A DNA stretch of 23,112 nucleotides. It comes from Streptomyces sp. NRRL S-350. GTDB lineage: Bacteria; Actinomycetota; Actinomycetes; Streptomycetales; Streptomycetaceae. Location of the stretch: the NCBI RefSeq assembly GCF_000719705.1, contig NZ_JOHO01000081.1:1-23112 (forward strand), in the 5' to 3' direction. Positions 16,601 through 23,112 of the stretch are shown in pieces; the stretch's first letter is position 1, and the number at the start of each line of letters is the position of its first letter. The position numbers were made by a program, and so were the translations under genes. The notes under the pieces were generated by a model. It was given only the letters and a program-made list of their open reading frames with translations. It was not told where the DNA came from and searched no databases.

Positions 16601-18293
16601 CCCGGGTCACCTCGTCGGCGAACGCCGACAGCTGGTCGACCATGGTGTTGACGGTCGTCATCAGCTCCAGGATCTCGCCCCGGGCGTCGACGGTGATCTT
16701 CTTGGACACGTCGCCGCGCGCCACCGCCGTGGTCACCTCGGCGATGTTGCGGACCTGGCTGGTCAGGTTGTTGGCCATCAGGTTGACGGAGTTGGTCAGG
16801 TCCTTCCAGATGCCGGCCACGCCGGGCACGCTGGCCTGGCCGCCGAGGATGCCCTCGGTGCCGACGTCCCGGGCGACCCTGGTGACCTCGTCCGCGAAGG
16901 CACCCAGCTGGTCCACCATCGTGTTGATGGTGTTCTTCAGCTCCAGGATCTCCCCGCGCGCGTCCACCTGGATCTTCTGCGACAGGTCGCCCTTGGCGAC
17001 CGCGGTGGTCACCTGGGCGATGTTGCGCACCTGATCGGTCAGGTTGTTGGCCATGAAGTTGACGTTGTCGGTCAGGTCCCGCCACACCCCGGCCGCCCAG
17101 GGCACCTGCGCCTGACCGCCCAGCCGGCCCTCGGTGCCCACCTGCCGGGCCACCCTGGTCACCTGCTCGGCGAAGCCGGAGAGCTGGTCCACCATCGTGT
17201 TGATGGTGTTCTTCAGCTCCAGCATCTCGCCGCGAGCGTCCACCTCGATCTTCTGCGACAGGTCCCCGCGGGCCACCGCCGTGGTCACCTGGGCGATGTT
17301 GCGCACCTGGCCGGTCAGGTTGTCGGCCATGAAGTTCACCGAGTCGGTGAGGTCGCGCCAGACCCCCGCGACGCCCGGCACCTGGGCCTGGCCGCCCAGC
17401 CGGCCCTCCGTCCCCACGTCCCTGGCCACCGTGATGACCTGCGCGGCGAAGCCGTTCAGCTGGTCCACCATCGTGTTGACGGTGTTCTTCAGCTCCAGCA
17501 TCTCGCCGGCCACCTCGACGGTGACCTTGCGGGAGAGGTCGCCCTTGGCCACCGCCGTGGTCACCTGGGCGATGTTGCGCACCTGCGCGGTCAGCCGGCC
17601 GGCCATGGTGTTGACCGAGTCCGCCAGGTCCTTCCAGCTGCCCGACACGCTGCGGACCTTGGCCTGGCCGCCGAGCTTGCCCTCGGTGCCGACCTCCCTG
17701 GCCACCCGGGTCACCTCGTCGGTGAACTCCGAGAGCTGGTCCACCAGCCCGTTGACCGTCCGGCCGATCTTCAGGTACTCGCCGCGCAGCGGGTGGCTCA
17801 CCCCGTTGCTGTGCAGCGAGCGCAGCTCCATCTTCTGGTCCAGGTCGCCCTCGGCGATCGAGCTCAGCACCCGGCCGACCTCGGCCATCGGGCGGGCCAG
17901 GTCGTCGATCAGCGCGTTGCAGTTGTCGACGGCCGCCATCCAGGCGCCCTCGCCCGCGCCGGTCTCCAGCCGCTCGTTCAGCCGGCCCTCGCGGCCGACC
18001 GCCCGCCGCACCCGGGCCAGTTCGCCGGTCAGGTGCTGGTTGCGCTCGGCGACCTCGTTGAACACCGCGGCGATCTCCGCCAGCGGCCCGTCGCCCGGCA
18101 CGGTCATCCGGCGGCGGAAGTTGCCGTCCCGCATCGCGGTCAGGGCGGACAGGAGCTTGCGCAGCTCGGCGGGCTCCGCGCCGCGGTTGTGGCTCACTCG
18201 CCGGCCGGCCGCGTTCCGCGGCGCGGTCCCGGAGCGGCCGCCGCGCTGGGCGGGCGGCGTCGTACCGGTTGCGTCCTTGGTGGCCGAACTCAA
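13608..18293 (-). CDS. osaA: OsaA-like soluble poly-HAMP hybrid histidine kinase
   Basis: A 1561-aa hybrid kinase. No hydrophobic segment is seen, so it should be cytoplasmic. Order: basic tail (1-38); two divergent HAMP-like units (about 40-185); seven canonical HAMP units of 92 residues (about 190-835), each with [18 protein letters not shown] and KDLTDNVN motifs; GAF domain (about 850-1015); coiled coil (about 1020-1090); HisKA with phospho-accepting H1102 ([14 protein letters not shown]); HATPase with N-box [16 protein letters not shown] and [13 protein letters not shown]; linker; C-terminal receiver with D1489 ([11 protein letters not shown]). The start is TTG at 18293, supported by GGGAGGGG 4 nt upstream; no better ATG/GTG is present. 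OsaA of S. coelicolor is an osmotic-stress sensor kinase. Divergent from osaC and upstream of osaB. Confidence 0.92.
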   Translation of the reverse strand: MSSATKDATGTTPPAQRGGRSGTAPRNAAGRRVSHNRGAEPAELRKLLSALTAMRDGNFRRRMTVPGDGPLAEIAAVFNEVAERNQHLTGELARVRRAVGREGRLNERLETGAGEGAWMAAVDNCNALIDDLARPMAEVGRVLSSIAEGDLDQKMELRSLHSNGVSHPLRGEYLKIGRTVNGLVDQLSEFTDEVTRVAREVGTEGKLGGQAKVRSVSGSWKDLADSVNTMAGRLTAQVRNIAQVTTAVAKGDLSRKVTVEVAGEMLELKNTVNTMVDQLNGFAAQVITVARDVGTEGRLGGQAQVPGVAGVWRDLTDSVNFMADNLTGQVRNIAQVTTAVARGDLSQKIEVDARGEMLELKNTINTMVDQLSGFAEQVTRVARQVGTEGRLGGQAQVPWAAGVWRDLTDNVNFMANNLTDQVRNIAQVTTAVAKGDLSQKIQVDARGEILELKNTINTMVDQLGAFADEVTRVARDVGTEGILGGQASVPGVAGIWKDLTNSVNLMANNLTSQVRNIAEVTTAVARGDVSKKITVDARGEILELMTTVNTMVDQLSAFADEVTRVAREVGTEGILGGQARVRGVSGIWKDLTDNVNFMASNLTGQVRNIAEVAAAVARGDLSKKIAIEAQGEVAALAGTLNTMVDQLSSFAVEVTRVAREVGTDGTLGGQASVPGVAGIWKDLTDNVNLMANNLTGQVRNIALVITAVARGDLSQKIDVDARGEILQLKTSINTMVDQLSAFADEVTRVAREVGTDGRLGGQARVPGVDGTWQDLTESVNELANNLTRQVRAIAQVATAVTRGDLSLRIDVDAAGELDELKDNINQMIANLRETTRTNQEQDWLKTNLARISGLLQGRRDLEAVASLIMTELTPVVSAQHGAFFLAQPAGRTAELITEDDDENDTVLRLIGSYGYQRRAMPTTFRPGESLIGQAAVEKRAIILKEAPPGYLKIASGLGEASPAHIVVLPVLFEGRLLGVIELATFSSFTTVALDFLNQIADLIGVTVNTISVNTKTEGLLLESQRLTAELSMRSAELEARQEELERTNEELQEKAEQLAQQNRDIEIKNGEIEEARQVLEERAEQLALASRYKSEFLANMSHELRTPLNSLLILAKLLSDNNEGNLSPKQVEFADTIHGAGSDLLQLINDILDLSKVEAGKMDVRPARIALVQLVDYVEATFQPVALDKNLDFAVRVSPALPVTLHTDEQRLQQVLRNLISNAVKFTDAGAVDFSIRPAGPEVPQHVRERLLESGSIEGPDDALIAFSVSDTGIGIPENKLREIFEAFKQADGTTSRKYGGTGLGLSISREIARLLGGEIHAESELGKGSTFTLYLPLRTEAPEAPAGDQRPSGERGTGPNAQAPRATVGVTPLGLPVPVGENPADHWAQEVREMAEERRRGAVERRRSAALESAAGPRAVEPAPPRPVSGGRRFDGQQVLIVDDDVRNVFALTSVLEQHGLTVLYAENGREGIEMLEQHENVALVLMDIMMPEMDGYATTEAIRRMPQFAGLPIIALTAKAMKGDREKSLEAGATDHITKPVETDHLLSVMHEWLGGDRA
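15790..17730 (-). repeat. Seven in-frame HAMP-coding tandem units of exactly 276 bp within osaA
   Basis: A shared anchor (plus-strand GATGTTGCG-like, coding QVRNIA) recurs at 15915, 16191, 16467, 16743, 17019, 17295 and 17571. Every interval is 276 bp, or 92 codons, with no indel. The units are clearly similar at both DNA and protein level, and the outer ones are the most diverged. The repeats could allow unequal recombination and copy-number change between strains. Confidence 0.95.
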
Positions 18294-18506
18294 CGGGCCC
18301 CTCCCACATCGTGAACTGTCCGGTGACCGCCCGTGCCGGGGTCGGCACGCGTCCCGGACACCGGTCCGGCTGGGCTGCTGCCGGCGGCCCTCGGCCCACC
18401 GGCACCCCCACGACCGTACTGCTCGTACCGGTCATCGCGGACCCCCCAGTCTGGCAGCACCTGCGCCCGGTAGGCGGCCGGTTGCGCACGGTTGGTGCCC
18501 CACCGC

Positions 18507-18548
18507 CCGAAACAGGTGGGCAGAATCACCCTCAGGTGCCTGTTTCGG
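18507..18548. repeat. Long inverted repeat, candidate operator between osaA and osaC
   Basis: Perfect 10-nt arms CCGAAACAGG (18507-18516) and CCTGTTTCGG (18539-18548) with a 22-nt centre. The left-arm flank AACAGGTGGG resembles an inner CTCAGGTGCC. It lies 33-74 nt upstream of the TAGGGT hexamer. Confidence 0.6.
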
Positions 18549-18580
18549 CTCCCGGCCCCCACGGGGAACCCAGCGGAAAG

Positions 18581-18586
18581 TAGGGT
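18581..18586 (+). promoter_or_regulatory. -10-like hexamer of osaC
   Basis: TAGGGT fits TAnnnT well. Transcription from near 18593 would give a leader of about 115 nt before the osaC GTG. No clear -35 is seen. Confidence 0.4.
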
Positions 18587-18707
18587 GGAGCGCTGCACCG
18601 GGCCACAACCCGACCCCAGCGCCGCCGCCCATCCGACGGCGCGCACGGGGAAGTCGGCGCCGCACCCCGGACAGCCAGGGCAAGAGCAGCAGAGGAGAAG
18701 TGGCAAC

Positions 18708-21263
18708 GTGGTCACCGCGCGCGCAGCCGCCACCTTCGATCCCGACGGCCGATCCGCCGCGGCCGCCCGGGGCTTCGTCCGGGACGCACTGCTCGGCTGG
18801 GGCCTGCCGGAGGTCGTCGACGACGCGGTGGTGCTGGTCAGCGAACTGGTCACCAACGCCGTCGTGCACGCCGGCACCGCCGCCGAGGTCTGCTGCCTGC
18901 GCGAGGAGGAGACCGTCCGGATCGAGGTCACCGACCACCACCCCGAACGCGGCCTGCCCACCCTCGGCGACGGACCGGTCACCGCCTCCGACCGCTACGC
19001 CGACCCCGACGGCGAGGGCGGCCGCGGCCTGCTCATGTGCTCCGCCCTCGCCGAGAGATGGGGCGTCGAGTACGGCACCGGCCGCAAGACCGTCTGGTTC
19101 CGCCTCCGGCTGCCCGCACACGTCGCCGGCACCCGCTACGCCGTGCCCGCCACCCCCGGCAGCGACCTGCCGAGCGGCCCCGGCCCGGTGCACGTCGCCG
19201 TCGTCCAACTCGACGAGGACGGCCGCGTCCTGGCCTGGAACCCGGACGCCGAGGCGCTCTTCCAGTACCCCGCCGCCGCCGTCCTCGGCCGCCCCTGGGC
19301 CGACCTCGCCGTCTGGCCGCAGCCCTCCGGCCCCGGCCTGACCGACACCCTGCGCCTGGCCCGCTGGGAGGGCGGCTACGGGATCCGCCGCCAGGACGGC
19401 CAGGAGGTCGAGGTGTACGGCGTCCAGGTGCGCGTGCGCGACACCGAGGGCGTCGCCTCCACCCTCTGCCTGCTCGTCCTCGAACCCGACCGCGCGGTCC
19501 TGCGCTCCCCCGCCCGCACCCTGCCCGGCGAGCGCCCCGACCCGACCGGCCCCCGGCTCGACCTGCTGGCCGGCCCGGTCGTCACCGACGACCTCGACAC
19601 CCTGCTGCAGCGCACCGTCGAGCGCGCCCGCGACCTGCTCGACGGCGACGCCGCCTACCTGCTGCTCACCACCGACGACGAGGCCGAGTTCGAGGTCCGC
19701 GCCGCCACCGGACTCACCTCCGGACACCGCCGGCACACCCGCTTCCCGGTCGAGACGGGCAACCGCTACGACTCCGCCCGGCTGCCCTCCGTCCACGAGG
19801 ACCTCTCCAGCCGCCCCACCGGACTGCCCCTGCTCTCCGACAGCGGCATGCGCTCCCTGGTCACCGTCCCGCTCAAGGTCGAGGGCCGGCTGATCGGCTC
19901 CCTGGGTATCGCCGCCACCTCGCCCGGCCGCTACGACAACGAGGACGCGCTGCGCCTGCAGTTCGCCGCCGACCGGGTCGCCCTCGCCGTCGAGAGCACC
20001 CGGCTGACCGAGCTCGAACGGCTGCGCCGCGGCTCGCTCTCCTTCCTGGTCGAGGCCTCCGACCTCCTCGCGGGCACCCTCGAACACGAGCAGACCCTCG
20101 CGCTGATGGCCCAGATGGCCGTCCCCACCCTGGCCTCCTGGTGCGCCGTCTACACCACCGCCGACCACTCCGCCGCGGCCCGCCTCGCCTTCGTCCTGCA
20201 CGAGGACGAGGACCGCATCGACCCGCTGCGCGAGCTGCTCGACAAGACCCCCGCCCCGGAGACCGGCCCCACCCACGGCGTCCGCTTCTGGGCGGCGCCC
20301 GCCGAGACCGCCGAGGCGGGCGGCCTCACCGACAGCCCCGAACTCGCCGGCCTGCTCGGCGAGACCGTCGCCATCGCGCTGACCGCCCGCAACCGCGTCA
20401 TCGGCCTGCTGGCGCTCGGTGTCCCGGCCGGCGTCCGGTTCCGCCAGGAGATCCTCGAACTCGCCGAGGACCTCTCCCGCCGCGCCGCACTCGCCCTCGA
20501 CAACTCCCGCCTCTACTCCGAGCGCACCGCCACCAGCCAGGCCCTGCAGCGCAGCCTGCTCCCGCCCGACCTGCCGGAGATCCCGGGCGTCGAGGTGGAC
20601 GTCTACTACCAGGCCGCCGGCGAGGGCAACGAGGTCGGCGGCGACTTCTACGACCTGTTCACCATCCGCGAGGGCACCTACGGCTTCGCCATCGGCGACG
20701 TCTGCGGCACCGGCCCCGAGGCCGCCTCGGTCACCGGCCTGGCCCGGCACTCGCTGCGGCTGCTCGCCCGCGAGGGCCTGGACGCCCCGCAGGTCCTGCG
20801 CCGCCTCAACGCGGCCATCCTGGACGAGGGTTCGCGCAGCCGCTTCCTCACCCTGCTCTACGGCGAACTGACGCCCCGCCCGGACGGCAGCACCGAACTC
20901 TCCCTGGTCTGCGCCGGCCACCCGCTGCCGCTGCGGCTGCGCACCGACGGCCAGGTCGACCGCGCCGCCACCCCTCAGCCGCTGCTCGGCGTCATGGACG
21001 ATCTCGACCTCACCGCCGAGACCCTGGTGCTCTCCCCCGGCGAGGTCCTGCTGTGCGTCACCGACGGCGTCACCGAACGCCGCGAGGGCTCGCGGATGCT
21101 GGGCGACGACGGCCTGGCCGACGTCCTCACCGGCTGCACCGGCCTGACCGCCGGAGCCGTCGCGGCCAGGGTCCAGCGCGCCGTCGAGCGCTTCGCCCCC
21201 GAGCCGCCGTCGGACGACATGGCGATCCTGACCCTGCGGGTGCCCAACCAGCGCCAGCCCTGA
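18708..21263 (+). CDS. osaC: OsaC-like multidomain SigB regulator (RsbW-like kinase, PAS, GAF, PP2C phosphatase)
   Basis: An 851-aa protein. GTG at 18708 follows GAGGAG by 10 nt; sequence upstream in frame is not conserved-looking. Order: RsbW-type HATPase_c_2 anti-sigma kinase (about 1-140; N-box SELVTNAVVHA with N50, and GRGLLMCSALAERWGVE); PAS (about 160-260, AWNPDAEALFQYPAAAVLGR); GAF (about 290-440); a second GAF-like region (about 455-600); SpoIIE/PP2C serine phosphatase (about 620-845) with metal-site motifs GGDFYD (D646), GDVCGTG, TDGVTERR and SDDMAILTL. In S. coelicolor, OsaC is needed to bring SigB activity back down after osmotic stress, with its RsbW-like domain binding SigB. The usual DxGxG ATP-lid motif reads DHHPERG here, so kinase activity is uncertain. 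Confidence 0.92.
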   Translation: MVTARAAATFDPDGRSAAAARGFVRDALLGWGLPEVVDDAVVLVSELVTNAVVHAGTAAEVCCLREEETVRIEVTDHHPERGLPTLGDGPVTASDRYADPDGEGGRGLLMCSALAERWGVEYGTGRKTVWFRLRLPAHVAGTRYAVPATPGSDLPSGPGPVHVAVVQLDEDGRVLAWNPDAEALFQYPAAAVLGRPWADLAVWPQPSGPGLTDTLRLARWEGGYGIRRQDGQEVEVYGVQVRVRDTEGVASTLCLLVLEPDRAVLRSPARTLPGERPDPTGPRLDLLAGPVVTDDLDTLLQRTVERARDLLDGDAAYLLLTTDDEAEFEVRAATGLTSGHRRHTRFPVETGNRYDSARLPSVHEDLSSRPTGLPLLSDSGMRSLVTVPLKVEGRLIGSLGIAATSPGRYDNEDALRLQFAADRVALAVESTRLTELERLRRGSLSFLVEASDLLAGTLEHEQTLALMAQMAVPTLASWCAVYTTADHSAAARLAFVLHEDEDRIDPLRELLDKTPAPETGPTHGVRFWAAPAETAEAGGLTDSPELAGLLGETVAIALTARNRVIGLLALGVPAGVRFRQEILELAEDLSRRAALALDNSRLYSERTATSQALQRSLLPPDLPEIPGVEVDVYYQAAGEGNEVGGDFYDLFTIREGTYGFAIGDVCGTGPEAASVTGLARHSLRLLAREGLDAPQVLRRLNAAILDEGSRSRFLTLLYGELTPRPDGSTELSLVCAGHPLPLRLRTDGQVDRAATPQPLLGVMDDLDLTAETLVLSPGEVLLCVTDGVTERREGSRMLGDDGLADVLTGCTGLTAGAVAARVQRAVERFAPEPPSDDMAILTLRVPNQRQP

Positions 21264-21519
21264 GGGTTCCACAGCTGACGCAGTCACAAATTGTTATCTT
21301 CACAACGGTACAAGCGAGGACGGCCGGGTAAACCGATCCCACCGGGGAATCCCCCGGCGGGGACGTGACCAGCGGCTCTCCGCTGGCCCATCACTTCCGA
21401 CCGCAGCCCGCGCACGCTCACAGCCGTGCGCCCTCGGCGCGGTCGCGCGCATCCACTCACCGGAACCACACCACAGCGTCACTGCGCCCTGCGCGCGCCC
21501 AGAGTGAAAGGAGCCCTCG
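21264..21519 (+). promoter_or_regulatory. Promoter and structured leader of the SatP-like gene (256 nt)
   Basis: An unusually AT-rich stretch (21284-21312) contains the direct repeat TCACAA (21284-21289 and 21300-21305, 16 bp apart), ACAAATTGT and a -10-like TATCTT (21295-21300). Downstream are two compact hairpins: CCGGGG/CCCCGG (21342-21357, 4-nt loop) and CCAGCGG/CCGCTGG (21369-21386, 4-nt loop). The leader would be over 200 nt. It matches no riboswitch class I can recognise. Confidence 0.5.
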
Positions 21520-22083
21520 GTGAGCAACGACGCTACCGGGGCAACGAACGCCCGCTCCACCGGAGCCGACGCGGGTAACCTCGGCTACCTCGCCCTCGGC
21601 CTGACACTACTCGCCTACGGTCTGCTCTCCACCGGCGTCCTGCACGGCGCCGGCGCCGGGGACGCGACCCACCTCGCCCACCTGCTCGGCGGCGTCACCC
21701 TCTTCGTCGCGGGCCTCTGGCAGCTCCGCCGCGGCGAGGGCTTCACCGGAACCGCCTTCACCAGCCTCGGCGCCTTCTGGGCGACCTGGTCGGCGGCGGG
21801 AGGGGCGGGCAAGAACGCCGCCGGCCTGTTCCTGCTGCTGTGGGCCCTGCTCGCCCTCACCCTCACCGCGGCCGGCTGGGGGGCGGGCCTGATCAGCCGC
21901 GCCGTCTACGGTCTGCTGACGCTCTCCCTGGTGCTCTCCGCCATCGCCACCTTCGGCGGCTACGACGGGCTGGCCAAGACCGCGGGCTGGATCGCGGCCG
22001 TCTCCGGACTCGCCGCCTGGTACTGGGCCACCTCCGCGCTGAGCAACGGCTTCTGGGGAAAGGTCGCCCTGCCGGTCAGGTGA
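21520..22083 (+). CDS. GPR1/FUN34/YaaH (SatP-like) family membrane protein
   Basis: A 187-aa protein. GTG at 21520 has GAAAGGAG 6 nt upstream, an ideal ribosome binding site. About six hydrophobic helices: 21-40, 52-68, 77-93, 100-119, 125-145 and 153-172. The motifs FTGTAFTSLGAFWATW (75-90) and NAAGLFLLLWALLALTLT (99-116) are those of the Streptomyces branch of the YaaH family. Characterised relatives carry acetate or succinate, but this branch has no proven substrate, and the family's N-terminal NPxPxGL motif reads GNLGYLALG here, without prolines. It follows osaC but has its own long leader, so it is probably an independent unit. Confidence 0.82.
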   Translation: MSNDATGATNARSTGADAGNLGYLALGLTLLAYGLLSTGVLHGAGAGDATHLAHLLGGVTLFVAGLWQLRRGEGFTGTAFTSLGAFWATWSAAGGAGKNAAGLFLLLWALLALTLTAAGWGAGLISRAVYGLLTLSLVLSAIATFGGYDGLAKTAGWIAAVSGLAAWYWATSALSNGFWGKVALPVR

Positions 22084-22099
22084 GTCACACGAGTCACAC
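22082..22099. repeat. Tandem 9-mer GAGTCACAC x2
   Basis: GAGTCACAC at 22082-22090 is repeated immediately at 22091-22099, overlapping the stop codon of the SatP-like gene. It starts a cluster of GTCAC/GTGAC pentamers that runs to about 22138. Confidence 0.7.
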
Positions 22100-22119
22100 G
22101 GTCACCTGACCAGGTGACC
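22100..22119. terminator. Convergent hairpin terminator after the SatP-like gene
   Basis: GGTCACCT (22100-22107) and AGGTGACC (22112-22119) form a perfect 8-bp stem with a 4-nt loop, 16 nt after the SatP-like stop, between converging genes. Confidence 0.6.
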
Positions 22120-22141
22120 CGCGTGAACCCGGTGACCCAGG

Positions 22142-22159
22142 TGAGCCGGCGCCGGCTCA
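22142..22159. terminator. 18-bp perfect palindrome overlapping the PAP2 stop codon
   Basis: TGAGCCGGCGCCGGCTCA is a perfect dyad. Its last three bases are the complement of the TGA stop of the minus-strand PAP2 gene. It probably helps end transcription from one or both sides; as a stem it would need an unpaired centre. Confidence 0.5.
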
Positions 22160-23002
22160 ACCGACCTGCTCCCACCGCTCCTCGGCAGTGCCGCGGGGCC
22201 GACTCCCCGTCCCCACGGGGCGCCGGCCCCGTCGCCGTGCCACCAACGCCAGCACGGCGTACGCGAGGAGCAGGATCAGGACTCCGACGATGCCGTCCGC
22301 CCAGAAGTGGTTCGCCGTCACCACGACCACCGCGACCGTCAGCACCGGATGCAGCACCACCACCCACCGCAGCGAACTGCGCGACACCCGGATCACCGCG
22401 ACCGCCGCCAGCACGCACCAGGCGACGTGCACCGAAGGCATCGCCGACAACTGGTCGGCCACCACGACACCGCCGACCGCACCCCCGTACACCGACTGCC
22501 CGTACTCCGCGGCGACGTCGACGAAACCGCTCTCCGGCAGCATCCGGGGCGGCGCCACCGGAACGAACTGCACCAGCAGACAGACGGCCGTCGTGATCAC
22601 CACCGTGTTCCGCACCCACGCGTACCGCTCGCGGTGCCGCACGAACACCCAGAGCAGGACACCGAGCATCACCGCGAAGTGCATGACCGCGTAGTAGTAG
22701 TTCGCCAGCCGCACCAGCACCGGGTACGGCATGACCGCCGCCTGCCAGGAAGCCTCGTCCGGCAACCCGATCACCTGCTCGGTGTGGTGGATCCAGCTCG
22801 CCCGGTCCAGCGCGTGGTCCGTGCTCATCACCGACAAGTGCCCGACCAACTGCCAGAGCGCGAACAGCGCCAGCAGCGTCCCCGCCTCCCGCAGCAGCGC
22901 CGACAACGCCGGCTTCCGACCCCTCGCCGCGGCGTACGCACCCGCGTAGAGGCCGACGGCGGCGCCCCCGGCGGACTGCCAGGTCAGGGTCAGGTTCTGC
23001 AT
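22157..23002 (-). CDS. PAP2-superfamily (AUR1/inositol-phosphotransferase-like) membrane phosphatase
   Basis: A 281-aa integral membrane protein with about six hydrophobic helices. PAP2 signature parts: PPRMLPE (151-157), MPSVHVAW (188-195, with S190 and H192) and TANHFWADG (229-237, with H232 and D236). The PSxH plus NHxWxD form is that of the PAP2_3 group, which includes phosphoinositol transferases and lipid phosphate phosphatases. The substrate cannot be told from sequence. ATG at 23002 is chosen because extending upstream runs through the rRNA terminator hairpin and 5S gene. No strong Shine-Dalgarno is seen; a -10-like TACCCT lies 6 nt before the ATG. The C-terminal 30 residues are Arg-rich and cytoplasmic. 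Confidence 0.85.
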   Translation of the reverse strand: MQNLTLTWQSAGGAAVGLYAGAYAAARGRKPALSALLREAGTLLALFALWQLVGHLSVMSTDHALDRASWIHHTEQVIGLPDEASWQAAVMPYPVLVRLANYYYAVMHFAVMLGVLLWVFVRHRERYAWVRNTVVITTAVCLLVQFVPVAPPRMLPESGFVDVAAEYGQSVYGGAVGGVVVADQLSAMPSVHVAWCVLAAVAVIRVSRSSLRWVVVLHPVLTVAVVVVTANHFWADGIVGVLILLLAYAVLALVARRRGRRPVGTGSRPRGTAEERWEQVG

Positions 23003-23008
23003 TGGCAG

Positions 23009-23014
23009 AGGGTA
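23009..23014 (-). promoter_or_regulatory. -10-like hexamer directly before the PAP2 gene
   Basis: TACCCT (minus strand, 23014-23009) fits TAnnnT and leaves 6 nt to the ATG at 23002. Its -35 would fall inside the rRNA terminator, where GCCGGG is a poor match. Confidence 0.3.
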
Positions 23015-23018
23015 ACGC

Positions 23019-23053
23019 AAAAAGACCCCCTCCCGGCCGGGAGGGGGTCTTTT
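23019..23053 (-). terminator. Rho-independent terminator of the rRNA operon
   Basis: GACCCCCTCCCGG (23024-23036) and CCGGGAGGGGGTC (23037-23049) form a 13-bp GC stem, extended by A/T pairs (AAAA before, TTTT after). On the minus strand the stem ends in a five-T run. The A-tract on the other side makes it potentially bidirectional. It starts 10 nt past the 5S rRNA end. Confidence 0.93.
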
Positions 23054-23063
23054 CGGAATGATT

Positions 23064-23112
23064 GTTCGGCGGCGTCCTACTCTCCCACAGGGTCCCCCCT
23101 GCAGTACCATCG
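23064..23112 (-). rRNA. rrf: 5S ribosomal RNA, 3' end (partial)
   Basis: Read on the minus strand the last 49 bases begin CGATGGTACTGCAGGGGG and end GACGCCGCCGAAC, the conserved 3' half of actinobacterial 5S rRNA. The 5' part (about 70 nt) lies beyond the window. The rRNA operon is therefore read leftward, toward the PAP2 gene. Confidence 0.95.

Larger units (their letters stand above)
18294..18707. other. Divergent osaA/osaC regulatory region (414 nt)
   Basis: No gene seen. It contains the osaA ribosome binding site (18298-18305, minus), the large inverted repeat at 18507-18548, a -10-like TAGGGT on the plus strand at 18581-18586, and the osaC ribosome binding site GAGGAG. A loose SigB-like pair, GTTT (18542-18545) and GGGGAA (18563-18568), has a 17-nt spacer, one longer than the published 14-16. 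Confidence 0.6.

Noticed and set aside
15790..17730. CRISPR-like periodic repeat
   Set aside because: The 276-bp period is in frame (92 codons) and encodes HAMP domains; there are no short repeats with unique spacers.
13554..18314. 1586-codon open frame on the plus strand opposite osaA, with repeated [13 protein letters not shown] units
   Set aside because: It mirrors osaA frame by frame. The repeats are the HAMP units read antisense, and stop codons are rare because of GC bias. osaA has clear domains and catalytic motifs, and this frame has none.
18432..21287. 951-codon minus-strand frame opposite osaC
   Set aside because: Antisense shadow of osaC with Gly/Ala/Val/Gln-rich low-complexity sequence and no motifs.
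21300..21560. Short minus-strand frames in the SatP-like leader
   Set aside because: They overlap the ribosome binding site and start of the SatP-like gene on the other strand and show no coding pattern.

Overview
The window is a very GC-rich actinobacterial chromosome segment, almost certainly from Streptomycetaceae (Streptomyces or Kitasatospora). Reasons are the strong G/C bias at third codon positions, GTG/TTG starts with GGAGG-type ribosome binding sites, and gene content and order that match, from memory, the Streptomyces coelicolor ftsK/osa neighbourhood. It looks like a whole draft contig. The left end carries a sequencing adapter (bases 6-39, Nextera transposase adapter). The right end breaks inside a 5S rRNA gene, a typical place for a short-read assembly to stop.

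Layout, left to right. (1) lhr (+), a long Lhr helicase, behind what looks like a DNA-damage (RecA-independent, PafBC-type) promoter. (2) A convergent hairpin, then a leftward block: a small two-helix membrane protein, clgR (protease-gene activator), cinA/pncC-type amidase, pgsA, rimO, a RodZ-like HTH membrane protein and ftsK. rimO-pgsA-cinA is a tight operon (ATGA overlap and an 18-nt gap). The ftsK/pgsA/cinA/clgR grouping is also seen in other actinobacteria. (3) The osmotic-stress cluster: osaB (receiver plus coiled coil) and osaA (1561-aa soluble hybrid kinase with seven HAMP units of exactly 276 bp) on the minus strand, with divergent osaC (RsbW-like kinase, PAS, GAF, PP2C phosphatase) on the plus strand. 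In S. coelicolor OsaC modulates the stress sigma factor SigB. (4) A SatP/YaaH-family membrane protein (+) after a structured leader, a convergent hairpin cluster, a PAP2-family membrane phosphatase (-), the rRNA operon terminator and the 3' end of a 5S rRNA gene (-).

The window is mostly conserved core genome, and I see no mobile element, CRISPR or prophage. The most interesting signals are the poly-HAMP soluble kinase resembling fungal group III osmosensors, the single-protein kinase/phosphatase OsaC, a possible damage promoter placed so that lhr would be leaderless, several other genes with a -10-like hexamer 6-8 nt before the start codon, and a PAP2 gene that begins almost directly behind the rRNA terminator. 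I ran no searches; gene names rest on motif and architecture recognition.
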